64,000 nucleotides of DNA, taken from the NCBI RefSeq assembly GCF_010384365.1, contig NZ_CP048397.1:6138001-6202000 (forward strand). Direction: 5' to 3'. Positions 1 through 8,862 of the stretch are shown piece after piece; the stretch's first letter is position 1; each line of letters begins with the position of its first letter. Both the position numbers and the translations under genes were made by a program. The notes under the pieces are model-generated. The model made no database searches. It was given only the letters and a program-made list of their open reading frames with translations, and was not told where the DNA came from. Origin of the DNA: Streptomyces sp. S4.7. Its GTDB lineage: Bacteria > Actinomycetota > Actinomycetes > Streptomycetales > Streptomycetaceae.

Positions 1-615
1 AGGCTCGGGCAGCGGTTCGCTGCGCTCGTCCAGCCAGGACTGGGCGACGCCGACGTCGGGGAATGCGCCCTCGCGCATCGTGTACGTGCCGGCACCGTGG
101 TTCCACTCCTCGAAGAAGAGGCGAACCGGTGCCTGGGTGGCCTGGGAGTCGTTGACGAGTGTCCACGCCTCGCTGGGACGGTCGTCGGAGGTGTAGGTGT
201 CGAGGACCTCGTAACGGGTGCCCGACTTCTGGATCTGCTGTTCCACCTGGACGGTGAGGTCGTCGGCGGGCTCGATGTAGTCGCCACCGCGCAGGGCGAT
301 CCGGTCGAGAGGGCAGCCGCGTTCTGCCAGCCAGTTCTGGGCGAAGGACGCCGTGGCGTGGTGACTCGTCTCGAAGGTGAACGTGGACTGCCGCAGATCC
401 CGAGCGACAGCGATCGCAACGAGCTGTGGCTCGCCGGGTATCCCCCAGGTGACCGATCGGTCGTGGGCGAGGACGAAGCTGTGTGAACCGTTGGGCTTGG
501 TGTGGTGCTGGGACAGCACCGTCAAGTCGCCAGACCAGAGGGCCTCCATCGCCTCTTCGGAGTCGTCGTCGACCGGCGCGAGATCGTCGAGGTCGAAGTC
601 GAGGACGCTGTTCAC
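1..615 (-). CDS. hypothetical protein, C-terminus beyond window edge
   Basis: An open frame runs without a stop from a GTG at 615 to the left edge, so about 205 residues are visible and the end is missing. It starts MNSVLDFDLDDLAPVDDDS and continues as a soluble, mixed-composition protein with a stretch reading SVTWGIPGEPQLVAIAVARD. I recognise no domain, signal peptide or membrane segment. The GTG overlaps the TGA of the upstream gene (GTGA, 4 nt), so the two are probably translationally coupled and belong to the same minus-strand operon of the conjugation cluster. The overlap and the length of uninterrupted coding frame make it a real gene; function unknown. Confidence 0.7.
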   Translation of the reverse strand, partial: MNSVLDFDLDDLAPVDDDSEEAMEALWSGDLTVLSQHHTKPNGSHSFVLAHDRSVTWGIPGEPQLVAIAVARDLRQSTFTFETSHHATASFAQNWLAERGCPLDRIALRGGDYIEPADDLTVQVEQQIQKSGTRYEVLDTYTSDDRPSEAWTLVNDSQATQAPVRLFFEEWNHGAGTYTMREGAFPDVGVAQSWLDERSEPLPEP

Positions 616-1211
616 GCCGCCACCCCCGACTGCTCGGGCGCCGGGGTGGCCAGCACCCGGTGGTTGGGGCGAGTTGCGCTGGTCGTACAGGCCGCGAAGG
701 GTCCGTCGGGTGCACGCAGGTGCGCCAGGGTCTGGTCCAGGTGGTCGCGGTGCCAGGTCGACGGGCCGGACAGGCCGGCCTCCGTGTCGGTGAACTGCTG
801 CCAGGCGAGCCAAAGCGCGTGCAGCCGAGCGACGGCTTCGGGATGGTCATGCCAGTGCGCGCACCAGGGTCGGCTCGTGCTGATCTCCCGGCCGTACACC
901 GGCAGGAAGAGGTAGTTCACCCAGTCGCTGAGGGCGGCGAGTTCGACGGCGTACGCCTCGCCGCCCAGAGCGAGGATGAACACCGAGGCGGGGCCGTCGG
1001 CTTTCTTGCTGTTGGCCGCCTCGGTTTCCGGAACGCCGTCCATCGGCTGGCTGCCGGTGAATTCGGGTTCGGAGCCGAGGCGGTCGAGGATGACGCCGTG
1101 CTGCCTGACCTCGGCCATGGTCTTGGCGAGGGTGCTGGCGAGGTCGTCGAGGTCTGCGTCCGGGACGCGGTACGGCTCGGGGCCGGGGGCGGTCGGGCTG
1201 GTGTCGGCCAT
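612..1211 (-). CDS. DUF4913 domain protein
   Basis: This 199-residue soluble protein carries the DUF4913 signature at about residues 97-140 (WVNYLFLPVYGR, then PWCAHWHDHPEAVARLHALW). The family is common in actinobacterial plasmids and integrative elements but has no assigned function. I chose the ATG at 1211 because a GGAG lies about 9 nt upstream; an ATG at 1226 would add five residues but has no ribosome site. The low-complexity C-terminus (after residue 170) is rich in Ala/Pro/Thr. It is coupled to the next gene by a 4-nt overlap. A conserved 16-bp element lies about 60 nt upstream (see the repeat at 1269). Confidence 0.75.
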   Translation of the reverse strand: MADTSPTAPGPEPYRVPDADLDDLASTLAKTMAEVRQHGVILDRLGSEPEFTGSQPMDGVPETEAANSKKADGPASVFILALGGEAYAVELAALSDWVNYLFLPVYGREISTSRPWCAHWHDHPEAVARLHALWLAWQQFTDTEAGLSGPSTWHRDHLDQTLAHLRAPDGPFAACTTSATRPNHRVLATPAPEQSGVAA

Positions 1212-1268
1212 GAGGGTGTGCTCCATCTGTGAGACGGCGACATGCCCGAGAGGATCCGGAGAATCAGC

Positions 1269-1284
1269 GGTTTGGTCCGGCCGG
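1269..1284. repeat. 16-bp upstream element, copy A (GGTTTGGTCCGGCCGG)
   Basis: Identical to 7421-7436, with further similarity on both sides (AATC before, GTAGAG after). Both copies lie about 60-75 nt upstream of a minus-strand start codon (1211 and 7345), in the same orientation. This suggests a shared operator or promoter element of the conjugation cluster rather than a random repeat. No regulator is identifiable from the sequence. Confidence 0.5.
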
Positions 1285-1304
1285 AAGAACGCGGTAGTAG
1301 AGCG

Positions 1305-2556
1305 CTATCGGCTGGCGCAGCGGTGACAGCGAGGGAAGGGCGGTGCCAGCAACTGCAAGGCACGCGCCGCCTGTTGCGGGACGACGCCGTTGCCGAGTGC
1401 GGTGAGCTGCGCGGGGCGGCCGAGCCCCGGAGTCGCGGTGACCCAGCCGGCGTCGAGGCCCTGCATCCACTCCACGAAGTCCGAGCGGAGCCGACCGGCC
1501 GCGTCCGTGGGAGCCGGAGCAAGACGGGTGAGCCTCTCCCATCGGGTGATGGCGGATCCGTACGCTCCCCATCGCCGGTCCGCGCCCCTGCCTCCGGCGC
1601 CTCCTCAGCCCAGAGGGGCAGGACCACCGCTGACAAGGGAGGTCGCCATCCCTTCCCGGGGCGGCGGCCCGGGGTGCCCGTGTCGCTGGCCCTCGGCGTG
1701 GGCAGCAGCGACGCCGCCGCGCTGGGCAGTGTCATGTCGCCGTTGCCGTGCCGCTGGTTAGGCGAGCCCTTGATTCCGTCCGACGCCTTCGGGGTCGGCA
1801 GCAGCAGCCACTCGACCTCGTCGGCCAGGTTCGGACCGTGCCCCCCGCTCTTCCTCTTCGACGGATGCTGCGAGCCGCCGTTCTTCCCGATGTTGCTGGT
1901 CGGCGTCTTCAGCAGGGTGCCCGGCGGGCCAGGCGGCGAGGAAGGTCCGCTCGCGGCGGTGCGGGGCCCCGACGTCGGAGGCGCGAAGCACGAGCCACTT
2001 CGCGTCGTACCCGATGTCGGCCAGGGATCCGAGTACGGCACCGAGTGCCCGCAGAGCAGGCTGACCTGCGGTGTCTCCCAGACACCACGGGCAGAATTCC
2101 ACGTCGCCAGGGGAACCGGCGGGGGAGGTGAGGAGGCCGCGCACATTCTCGATCACAACCAGGCAGGGCCGGAGGGCCTCGACCGCACGGGCGACGTGCA
2201 GCCAGAGCCCGGAGCGGGTCTGGGCGTTGAGTCCGGCCCGGCGGCCGGCAACGGAGACGTCTTTGACAGGGGAAGCCGGCCGTCAGGACGCACACCCGAC
2301 AGGCGGTGGACTAGTCGACGGCGGTGATATCGCCCAGGTTGGGGACGCCGGGCCAGTGGCGGGCCAGGATGCGTGAGGCGTTCGGGTCCACCTCGGCGTG
2401 CCAGGCCAGGGTGCCGCCGAGAGCGGCCTGCACGCCCAGGTCGAGGCCGCCGTACCCCGAGCAGAGAGACCCGATCAACGGAGAGCGCAACGGGGCGGCG
2501 AGGCTCGGGTCCAAGGCGCGTAGGTACGGCGCGGCTGTGGAGACGGGGTAGATCAA
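1305..2556 (-). pseudogene. broken DNA cytosine-5 methyltransferase
   Basis: Pieces of one C5-cytosine methyltransferase are spread over three minus-strand frames. The N-terminus from 2556 gives the AdoMet loop (LCSGYGGLDLG) and ends GDITAVD at a TAG where Trp would be expected. It then gives FPCQ, the catalytic Pro-Cys motif IV. A frame change follows, then IENVRGLLTSPAG (ENV motif VI) and APHRRERTF (motif VIII). Another change gives the actinobacterial LLPTPKASDG and LLPTPRASDTGTPG linker. The last piece ends with RLRSDFVEWMQGLDAGWVT and LTALGNGVVPQQAARAL (motifs IX-X). One in-frame stop and at least three frameshifts mean no active enzyme is made. It was probably an element-borne orphan methyltransferase. 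Confidence 0.85.
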
Positions 2557-2598
2557 GGCGAGTTCCAGGGGCAGAAGTGGGCTGGTGGGGAGGGCGTC

Positions 2599-3771
2599 TC
2601 AGGGGTGGCCGCGCGAGGGTGGTCGGCCTGCTGACAGCGTGGGGAGACGGCTGGCCGGGGCTGAGGGTGACGCGGCTGGGCGGGGTGTGCTGCGGGCGCG
2701 GGCGGCCTTGACTCGGTCGGGCGGCGGATCGCCCGCCGACGCAGCGGGTGCCGTGGCCTTCGGAGCCGGACCGCCGTTCGCGGTAGCCCAGCGGGTGCGG
2801 ACCTCGTCGAGAGGACCGAGCGCATGCAGGGCGTGGTTGATCAGCCGGCCGGGCCCCAGAACCTCGTCCTGAGCCAGGGTCCGGATGGCTCGCGCGGAGG
2901 CGGCGGCGGTGCGGGTGACGGAGGAGCGCATTACCCGCTGCCCGAACCAGTCAGCGCTGCCGGGGACCATGCCTTCGCACACGGAGGCCAACTGCTCGCT
3001 CGACACAGTGCCGTCGGCCAGCAGACCGCGTCGCTGGGCCTCCCAGAGCAGGGTGATCCGGTCGATGGATTCACCCCGGTGGTGCAGCGCGCCCAGGCAC
3101 CGGTAGAGCTGCCCGTGGGCCGGGTCGGCGAAGTCTCCCGGACGCAGCCAGGCCACCACCTCGCCCATGGCCCCCGGCTGTTCGGCGAGTACGGCCAGGA
3201 GGAACCGCTCGTCCTCGGCGACCTGGCCGCTCCGTGCTGGAGGCAGGGTGTCCGAAGCGGCGGAGGGCTCAGCGGTGGGTGGGACCGGTCGAGGATCGGT
3301 TCCCCAGCGACGCGCAAGATCGGTGAGTACGCCGGCCAGGGCGTCCGCCGTACGCAACGCTCCCTCGACCTCACCCTGGACGGCGTCGGCCCGAGCCGCC
3401 TGGTGGAGACGGATCGCATGCTGGGCGACGGTCCGGTGAATCGCCCCCTCCAGCACCATGCGGCCGTACACCGGGGCGTGCTCGGTTCGGGGACACGCCT
3501 GGATCAGGGTGTGGGCGTACGCCGCGGTCAGCCCGCGCACGTGCTGTCCGGCCTCCCCGACCGCGTCGGTCACCCACGACAGCGGCAACGGACCGTCGGC
3601 CGAGAGCGCGGGGTGCCCCTCGTCGCGCAGCTTGCGGAGAGCGTCGAACAGCGCTTGATGGACGGGCCGGTAGAAATGGCCCGCAGCGAGCCACTCCAGG
3701 TGCGTGAGCTGCTCGGGGTCGAGGAGCACGGCTCCGAGGACCGCCTGCTCGGCACTCATCAGCGGGTTCAC
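2599..3771 (-). CDS. tandem DnaB N-terminal-domain protein without helicase domain
   Basis: The 390-residue protein has a DnaB-helicase N-terminal-like domain at about residues 5-110 (starting SAEQAVLGAVLLDPEQL, FYRPVHQALFDALRKL) and a second, diverged copy at about 185-290 (DERFLLAVLAEQPGAM, LYRCLGALHHRGESIDRITL). No RecA/DnaB ATPase core follows; the C-terminus is a basic Pro/Ala tail. In DnaB this domain mediates hexamer packing and primase/loader contact, so this could be a helicase-binding partner or decoy for the transferring element; that is inference. The start GTG overlaps the stop of the upstream small gene by 4 nt. Confidence 0.75.
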   Translation of the reverse strand: MNPLMSAEQAVLGAVLLDPEQLTHLEWLAAGHFYRPVHQALFDALRKLRDEGHPALSADGPLPLSWVTDAVGEAGQHVRGLTAAYAHTLIQACPRTEHAPVYGRMVLEGAIHRTVAQHAIRLHQAARADAVQGEVEGALRTADALAGVLTDLARRWGTDPRPVPPTAEPSAASDTLPPARSGQVAEDERFLLAVLAEQPGAMGEVVAWLRPGDFADPAHGQLYRCLGALHHRGESIDRITLLWEAQRRGLLADGTVSSEQLASVCEGMVPGSADWFGQRVMRSSVTRTAAASARAIRTLAQDEVLGPGRLINHALHALGPLDEVRTRWATANGGPAPKATAPAASAGDPPPDRVKAARARSTPRPAASPSAPASRLPTLSAGRPPSRGHP

Positions 3772-3998
3772 CGCATGCCGCCGGGATCAACGGAGGGCGT
3801 CACGTCCTGCCGGATATGGAGGTTGGCGACTGCCCGGTCGGCAGCGGCCATCGACAGGGCGAAGTCGTCCAAGGCGGCGGTGAAGGCAGGGTCGGAGGCG
3901 GGGATCGAGCCGGCACCGCCGTCAAACCACCACCGGCCACCGCGCAGAACGACGGGAGCGTGGGCCAACCGCCCCTGCTGTGGTGTGGGCGCGCTCAT
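3768..3998 (-). CDS. small hypothetical protein (76 aa)
   Basis: A 76-residue soluble protein with no recognised domain. Its ATG overlaps the stop of the coupling-ATPase gene (ATGA) and its stop overlaps the start of the DnaB-N-like gene (GTGA), so it lies in a tight translationally coupled chain. That spacing is the main evidence that it is expressed. The N-terminal half contains VLRGGRWWFDGGAGSIPA and the middle a short helical segment (FTAALDDFALSMAAADRAVANL). Function unknown; probably an accessory part of the conjugation cluster. Confidence 0.65.
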   Translation of the reverse strand: MSAPTPQQGRLAHAPVVLRGGRWWFDGGAGSIPASDPAFTAALDDFALSMAAADRAVANLHIRQDVTPSVDPGGMR

Positions 3999-5783
3999 GC
4001 CGACAGTCCAAGATCGTCCTGGCCGATGCTCTTCGCGAGGGCACGCTCGGTGATCGCCTTCGTGGCACGTGCGGAGGCAGGCCCGACGACCTTGGCGAAA
4101 GGCTCCTTGTACCAGGGCTTGAGGTTGAGCATGGCGACCCGGATACCGGTGGCCAGCAGCAGCACCTTGCCCTTGGGCAGGGCGCGGATGGCGTCCGGCG
4201 GCAGGATCCGCTCGGTGCGCATGCTCACCGAAATGGACTTGCCGCCCTCGCTCGTCGACACCGAGGTGGTCTGGACGTCGTGGTCGCCCACCTGACGGCT
4301 GAGCCGGTCGGCGAAGTCCGCATCATCGATGCCCGATCCGATGATCTTGATGGTGGCGGCGGAGTACAGGGCGTCCATACCGGCCTCGCCCCAGCACCGC
4401 TGGCCCTGACGGTAGGACTGCAGGATCGTCATCGGGATGACGCCTCGGCTGCCCAGGTGCGAGTACAGGTCGGGGAGGTCGCTGATGCGGCAGACGTTCG
4501 CGGCCTCGTCGAGGACGCACAGGGCGGGCGGGTCGAGCCGTCCGCCGGAGCGCTCGGCGACGATCACGGCCGCGCGCATCACGGCGTCGGCCGCCGCCGC
4601 GATGATCGCGGACGCACTGCCGCCGCCGTCCTTGCTCAGCAGGTACAGGGTGTCGCGGGACGTGGCGAAGGTGAACGGCTGGAACTCGGGGAGGTCATCG
4701 TTCGGGGTGACCCAGGCGGCGACGTCCGGGTCGAGCAGGCAGCTCGCGTACTGCCTCGCGGTCTCATAGATTCCGTCGCGGGTTTCGGTCGCGCCGGAGA
4801 CGGTGCCCTGGAGCTGGGCGGCGACGGCATGGTGGCCGGCGTCGGTGAGCAGGTCCACCGGGGTGCGGTCGGCCGGCATCGCGAGCCAGGCCAGGACATC
4901 GGTGATCGGCCGTCGGTGGGAAGCGGCGGCGAGGAAGAGGGCGCCGAGGGTGTTGCTCGCGGCGGTCGACCAGAAGTCGGAGCCGCTGGACTCGTCCACG
5001 CTCGCTGTCACGAAGTGCCCCGCCAGCCTCTTCGCCCCGGTGAGATCACGGGCGTCAGCGAGGATGTCCCACCACATCTCGCGCGGGTGGTGGGCGATCT
5101 GTTGCGGATCGAGGGTCCAGACCGTGCCGACCTTGGCGCGGGCGTCCACCGTCGCGGTGAAGGCGTCGTTCGCGGCCTTGTTACTGGTGAGCAGGACTGG
5201 ACCCGGTGCCGAGAGGATCGCGGGGATCGCCAGCCCGGACGTCTTGCCGGAACGCGGGGCCATGATCGCGACGATCACGTCCTCCCAGGACGCGCGGACC
5301 TCCGCCCGACCGGGATCGAGGGTGCCGAGCAGGATGCCGCGGTCAGCGGGCGGGACCTCTTTTACTCTCCCGGCCGCCCAGGCTCGGGCGCAGGCTCTTC
5401 GCCTTGGCGACGATCTCCTTGTCCAGCAGCGGCGCCAGGTCCGCCTTGCGGGCGAGGCCGGACTTGGATCCGGCACGCCAGCGCATCCACAGCACCGCAG
5501 TGGTGACGACCAGGGCCACGGTGAACAGGCCGGGGACGACGCGGGCACCGACCATCAGCATGCTGGTGCTCAAGGCCGGCCACAGCACCTCCGGGTGCAG
5601 CAGTGCGTCCGTGACGCGGAAGGGGGCCCATGTCCCGCTCCCGACAAAGGTATTGGTGAGATTTCCGGTCAGCCAGGCGACAGAGCCGAAAGCCATGACG
5701 GCGCCGAGGACGCCGAACAGCAGGTAGAGGAGCGCGTCCGACCCGGTGGTGGTCGAGGGCGCGCTGGTGCGCGGAGAAGGCAC
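3995..5783 (-). pseudogene. VirD4/TraG-like coupling ATPase, one-base frameshift
   Basis: The N-terminal part (from ATG 5783, MPSPRTSAPSTTTGSDAL) has two membrane segments at about residues 17-42 and 70-97, then reads SLRPSLGGRESK and hits a stop. The other frame continues KEVPPADRGILLG through Walker A (APRSGKTSG), Walker B (CVLDEAANV) and the C-terminal VSMRTERILPPDAIRALP region to 3995. Removing one T from the TTTT run at 5360-5363 joins them exactly (GGRESKEVPPADRGI), giving about 595 residues. VirD4/TraG proteins are hexameric inner-membrane ATPases that pass DNA to the secretion channel. Either the element is coupling-defective or the run is a sequencing error or slippage site. Confidence 0.85.
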
Positions 5784-5878
5784 GGCGGTTCCTTGGGTGT
5801 GCGAGCGGGCGGGGGCGGGGCGCGCTCGGCTCTCGTGCAGCTCATGGGGGTACTCCTGGAGGTCTGAAGCGGAACGTT

Positions 5879-6544
5879 TCAGCGGGGTCGGCCGGCAGAA
5901 CGAGGCGTGGGTGGAGGTGCTGCGGTAGCTGGTGGACTGCCGGCCGACGCCGATGTTCCGGCGTGCGGCGAGGAGGCGCGGGCAGCCCGCTGCCGGTCTG
6001 AATCAGCGTTTCGGGCAGCGGACGGCGCCGGGGCAGCCTCGGCACCGAGGACGTCGTCGAGCAACTCCCGGCTGCGCAGGACGTTGACCATCTGGTGGTG
6101 CCGGGGGTCCGTGCGCTCTGCGGGACAGGCGGCCAGACCGTCCTCGGCGACTTCCAACTGCTCACGGACGTCCTGAAGCATCCCGTACGCGGCTGCCAGT
6201 CGGGTCCACGTCTCGAACGTCGGATTGTGCTGCGGGTCGTCGAAGTCGAGACGGGCGCGAGTCCAGTCGGCGGCAGAGGCGACGAGTTCGGTCAGCTCGG
6301 GCAGAGCCCCGACCAGTGCGCCGTTGACCTCCTCGATGATGCCCGCCACCTCATCGGGCGAGGCATCCTCGTGGAGGCGGGAAATCATCCCGCGGACCGA
6401 GTACGGGTCGGCGGAAGCGCTGGGCAGGTGCCTGACCTGCAGCGGCTTGTCAGAGCCCGGTGCCGCGCTGCGGTGGGCGAGCCGGACGTTGTGCTGCATG
6501 GCCGCACCGACGGCCTCGCCGATGCTGGAGTAATACTCGGGCAC
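5879..6544 (-). CDS. hypothetical protein of conjugation cluster
   Basis: A 221-residue soluble protein with an acidic, mostly helical middle (DEVAGIIEEVNGALVGALPEL, LAAAYGMLQDVREQLEVAED) and a Pro/Ala/Ser-rich tail after about residue 165. It starts MPEYYSSIGEAVGAAM. No membrane segment, signal peptide or known motif is visible. It lies directly upstream of the coupling ATPase in the same direction, so a role as a cytosolic partner of the transfer machinery is possible but not shown. Confidence 0.65.
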   Translation of the reverse strand: MPEYYSSIGEAVGAAMQHNVRLAHRSAAPGSDKPLQVRHLPSASADPYSVRGMISRLHEDASPDEVAGIIEEVNGALVGALPELTELVASAADWTRARLDFDDPQHNPTFETWTRLAAAYGMLQDVREQLEVAEDGLAACPAERTDPRHHQMVNVLRSRELLDDVLGAEAAPAPSAARNADSDRQRAARASSPHAGTSASAGSPPATAAPPPTPRSAGRPR

Positions 6545-6634
6545 GTTTGCCTCTTCGGGTGAGCGGTCTTTGACGGGTGAGTCGAGCGGGGGTGCGCGAC
6601 GTACTGGTGGCCGACGGCGAAGAGAGCGGCCGGG

Positions 6635-7345
6635 TCACCGTCGGGGGGCTGAGGCGCGCGGCGGGTGACCCGACGTAGTGAGCGGCACCGTCGGAGATGT
6701 GGACGCCGAGGAGACCTTGGCCTGGTCCGCCGCAGGAGAAGTGGCCAGAGCGGCACCACGGTGATCACGCACGGTCCGTGCTGCGGAGTAACTCGTCGAA
6801 GCGGTGCCGACGCGGCGTAGTTCGGCCTCGGAATCGACAAGTTCAGACTGGGCCGAGCTGACGAACTCCGCGGCGAAGCCGAACCGGTCAGCGAGCGCAT
6901 ACGCGTCGTCGTCCAGGTCGTTGACCTGTTCTCCCGCCGCTTCCAGAGCCTCCCGGACACGCTCCAGGGCACCGTGCTCGGGGTGAAGGAGGTGGTCGAC
7001 TGCGCGCTGAAGGCTGGCCCCGTCCTCGGCCGCACGAATCTGGTCCGTGATGCTGAGAAGTTCGGCTCCGGCGGTGTAGGGCCCGAGCGTCTTCCGTGGC
7101 GTTTCGAGACTGGGCGGAAGGGTGACGTCATAGCGAGCGGCTCGGAGCATCTCGGCCGCATGGGTGGAGATGGCGATCCGGTCGGCGAGCGGTGCGGTGG
7201 TGGGAAGACGATGGCGTCGGCCGTGCCAGTCGTCGATCTGCTTGAAACCGGCGTGGCGGAGGAGCTGCGCGGAGAGGTCATCGGAAGCGCCCTTGGCGAC
7301 GACGCTGCCGCTGAACTCAAACGAGATGGTGATCGAGGTGGGCAC
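6635..7345 (-). CDS. hypothetical protein of conjugation cluster
   Basis: A 236-residue protein starting MPTSITISFEFSGSVVAKG. Residues 20-80 form an alpha/beta stretch (LLRHAGFKQIDDWHGRRHRL), residues 95-170 are mainly helical and acidic (ITDQIRAAEDGASLQRAVDH), and the tail is Ser/Thr/Pro-rich. No known family recognised. Copy B of the 16-bp upstream element lies 76-91 nt before the start, as copy A does before the DUF4913 gene, so transcription may begin in this gap. The N-terminal third resembles in layout the protein at 8004-8765 (both mention a residue-recoding, bleach-resistant helix about RIAISTHAAEMLRAAGY-like), but that is weak. Confidence 0.6.
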   Translation of the reverse strand: MPTSITISFEFSGSVVAKGASDDLSAQLLRHAGFKQIDDWHGRRHRLPTTAPLADRIAISTHAAEMLRAARYDVTLPPSLETPRKTLGPYTAGAELLSITDQIRAAEDGASLQRAVDHLLHPEHGALERVREALEAAGEQVNDLDDDAYALADRFGFAAEFVSSAQSELVDSEAELRRVGTASTSYSAARTVRDHRGAALATSPAADQAKVSSASTSPTVPLTTSGHPPRASAPRR

Positions 7346-7420
7346 GAAACTCTCCGGTGTAGAGGGGGGCGAAGGACCCGTTGGAGGTGGGCCGGTGGGC
7401 AGAGCGTCCGGTAAATCCGG

Positions 7421-7436
7421 GGTTTGGTCCGGCCGG
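7421..7436. repeat. 16-bp upstream element, copy B (GGTTTGGTCCGGCCGG)
   Basis: Exact copy of 1269-1284, with the same flanks (AATC-cGG before; GTAGAG after). It sits in the gap between the genes starting at 7345 and ending at 7487. The internal CCGGCCGG is self-complementary, as expected for a dimeric regulator, but no regulator gene is visible. Confidence 0.5.
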
Positions 7437-7486
7437 GAATCGCTGGTAGAGGCCGCACGGTGGCGGTCAGCCGGGCGCCCGGTCGG

Positions 7487-7984
7487 TCAGAAGAAGGGAT
7501 TCTCTGTCGGCCGGTCGGCCCCGGTGGCGGCTCGGAGCAGTTCGGCGAGGTCCTCCGGCTCGGACGACCTCTGGTCTATCCACCATCCGGCGCGGGTCAC
7601 CGTACGAGCGCTCTCCTCGATCTCCGCCCACTCCGCTTCGCTGGTCGTGCCTTCGGTGACCAGTGCGGTGTAGGCGTCGGCAAGGATCTGGTGACGACAG
7701 CGCACGCCCCAGGGCACGGCCCGCTCGGTCCCCTCCAGGGGAGGCATGCGGTACTGCTCGGACCAGGCTTCGGATGCAGTCTGCTCCTCGGCGCGCTTCG
7801 CCTTGAGCCAGGCGGCCTTGTCCTGCTCGTCGCCCTCGTTCGAGGCGCGCCAGCAGTCGGTGCATTCCTGCCTGGAGAGCCATTCGGCGAAGCCGGCGCG
7901 GCGGTAGGCCGGCCGGTCGGACAAGTCGCGGTCGGCATGGTGACCGCAGGTGTGGTCGATAGGCCAGATCGTCTTCACGGCCAT
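7487..7984 (-). CDS. hypothetical protein with Cys/His N-terminus
   Basis: A 165-residue soluble protein. The start at 7984 is fixed by a strong AAGGAGG six bases upstream; the longer frame from 8038 lacks one. The N-terminus (IDHTCGHHADRDL, then RQECTDCW at about residues 40-48) has a C-x-H and C-x-x-C arrangement that could bind zinc. A helical, acidic, Trp-containing region follows (KAAWLKAKRAEEQTASEAW). No enzyme motif is seen. It belongs to the accessory gene run between the putative coupling ATPase and the VirB4-like ATPase; function unknown. Confidence 0.7.
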   Translation of the reverse strand: MAVKTIWPIDHTCGHHADRDLSDRPAYRRAGFAEWLSRQECTDCWRASNEGDEQDKAAWLKAKRAEEQTASEAWSEQYRMPPLEGTERAVPWGVRCRHQILADAYTALVTEGTTSEAEWAEIEESARTVTRAGWWIDQRSSEPEDLAELLRAATGADRPTENPFF

Positions 7985-8003
7985 GGGGGGCCTCCTTGTT
8001 GGA

Positions 8004-8765
8004 TCAGCGGTTGCGGGAGTACGCGATGCGGGGGTCAACCGGCCGGACCGCCGCTGTGGTGACGGCGGCGGGGACCGGCGCCCTGCCGGGGATACCGGCG
8101 CGGGCCGGGCTGGCGGCGAGCGCCGTGGCGCTCAACGGAGACGCGCGAGCCGGACCATGGCCTCGCGCCCGCGCGGCGGTCGGCGTCGCGGCAGGGCGGG
8201 GCCGGGCCGTCACCTCTTGAGCGCGGCGGGGCTGCACCGCGACTTGCAGCCCCGAACGGTGCAGGGCCACCGTGGCGTCGGCGACTTTCCCCAGCGCCTC
8301 GACGCGATCGGTGGTCGCGGGGAGCATGTAGATGTCCAGGCTCGAGTTGTGCTGCCAGCCGTCCTCCACCAGCGCGAGCCCGCTGAGGCCGGAGACACGG
8401 TCTTCGAGGGCTGCGACGATGCCGAGCTGCGGGTGATAGGCGAAGGCAACGTCTGGTTCGCCAAGCGGACCGCGGTCGCGTACCTGTGCCGTGTCGGGCA
8501 CCAGTGCCGGGTCAAGTGCGGCGTCGACATCGACCTGGTAGCCGGCCTTGCGCAGCAGCTCGATGGCCCGGCTCGTACGGCCGTGTCCGTCACGGTTCTG
8601 GTCGGCCAGCGCGTACAACGTCGGCTGGTCGGGGACGGGATGGAAGTCGAATCCCTTGAGCATCCAGGTGCTGGCCGCGAGGTTCTTCGGGTTCGCGGCA
8701 ACGATGCCGTGGACGGGGTGGTGGCCGAAGGCCAGGTCGGGCAGCACGTCGTAGTGGCTGGGCAT
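8004..8765 (-). CDS. hypothetical protein of conjugation cluster
   Basis: A 253-residue protein read from ATG 8765 (MPSHYDVLPDLAFGHHPVHG); the frame stays open upstream to 9137 but that part is low-complexity and overlaps the neighbouring gene. Two similar halves are visible: AFGHHPVHGIVAANPKNLAA with FHPVPDQPTLYAL, and AFAYHPQLGIVAALEDRVSG with SSLDIYMLPATTDRVEAL. Each pairs a HPxxGIVAA block with a beta strand, so the protein looks like an internal duplication. The tail is Ala/Pro/Arg-rich. Function unknown. The repeated halves suggest a pseudo-symmetric binding protein, which is inference. Confidence 0.65.
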   Translation of the reverse strand: MPSHYDVLPDLAFGHHPVHGIVAANPKNLAASTWMLKGFDFHPVPDQPTLYALADQNRDGHGRTSRAIELLRKAGYQVDVDAALDPALVPDTAQVRDRGPLGEPDVAFAYHPQLGIVAALEDRVSGLSGLALVEDGWQHNSSLDIYMLPATTDRVEALGKVADATVALHRSGLQVAVQPRRAQEVTARPRPAATPTAARARGHGPARASPLSATALAASPARAGIPGRAPVPAAVTTAAVRPVDPRIAYSRNR

Positions 8766-8862
8766 GGCAGATCCATCCGAGGCGGGTGCGGGTACAGGTG
8801 CGGGCGGCGGGCGGATCGGTTCTGGGGGTGCGGTGCACGGAGGACTCCTGGGTCGCGGTCGG

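Noticed and set aside
917..2146. Single 409-residue minus-strand gene
   Set aside because: It only contains one middle segment of the cytosine methyltransferase; both ends are other frames and it overlaps the DUF4913 gene.
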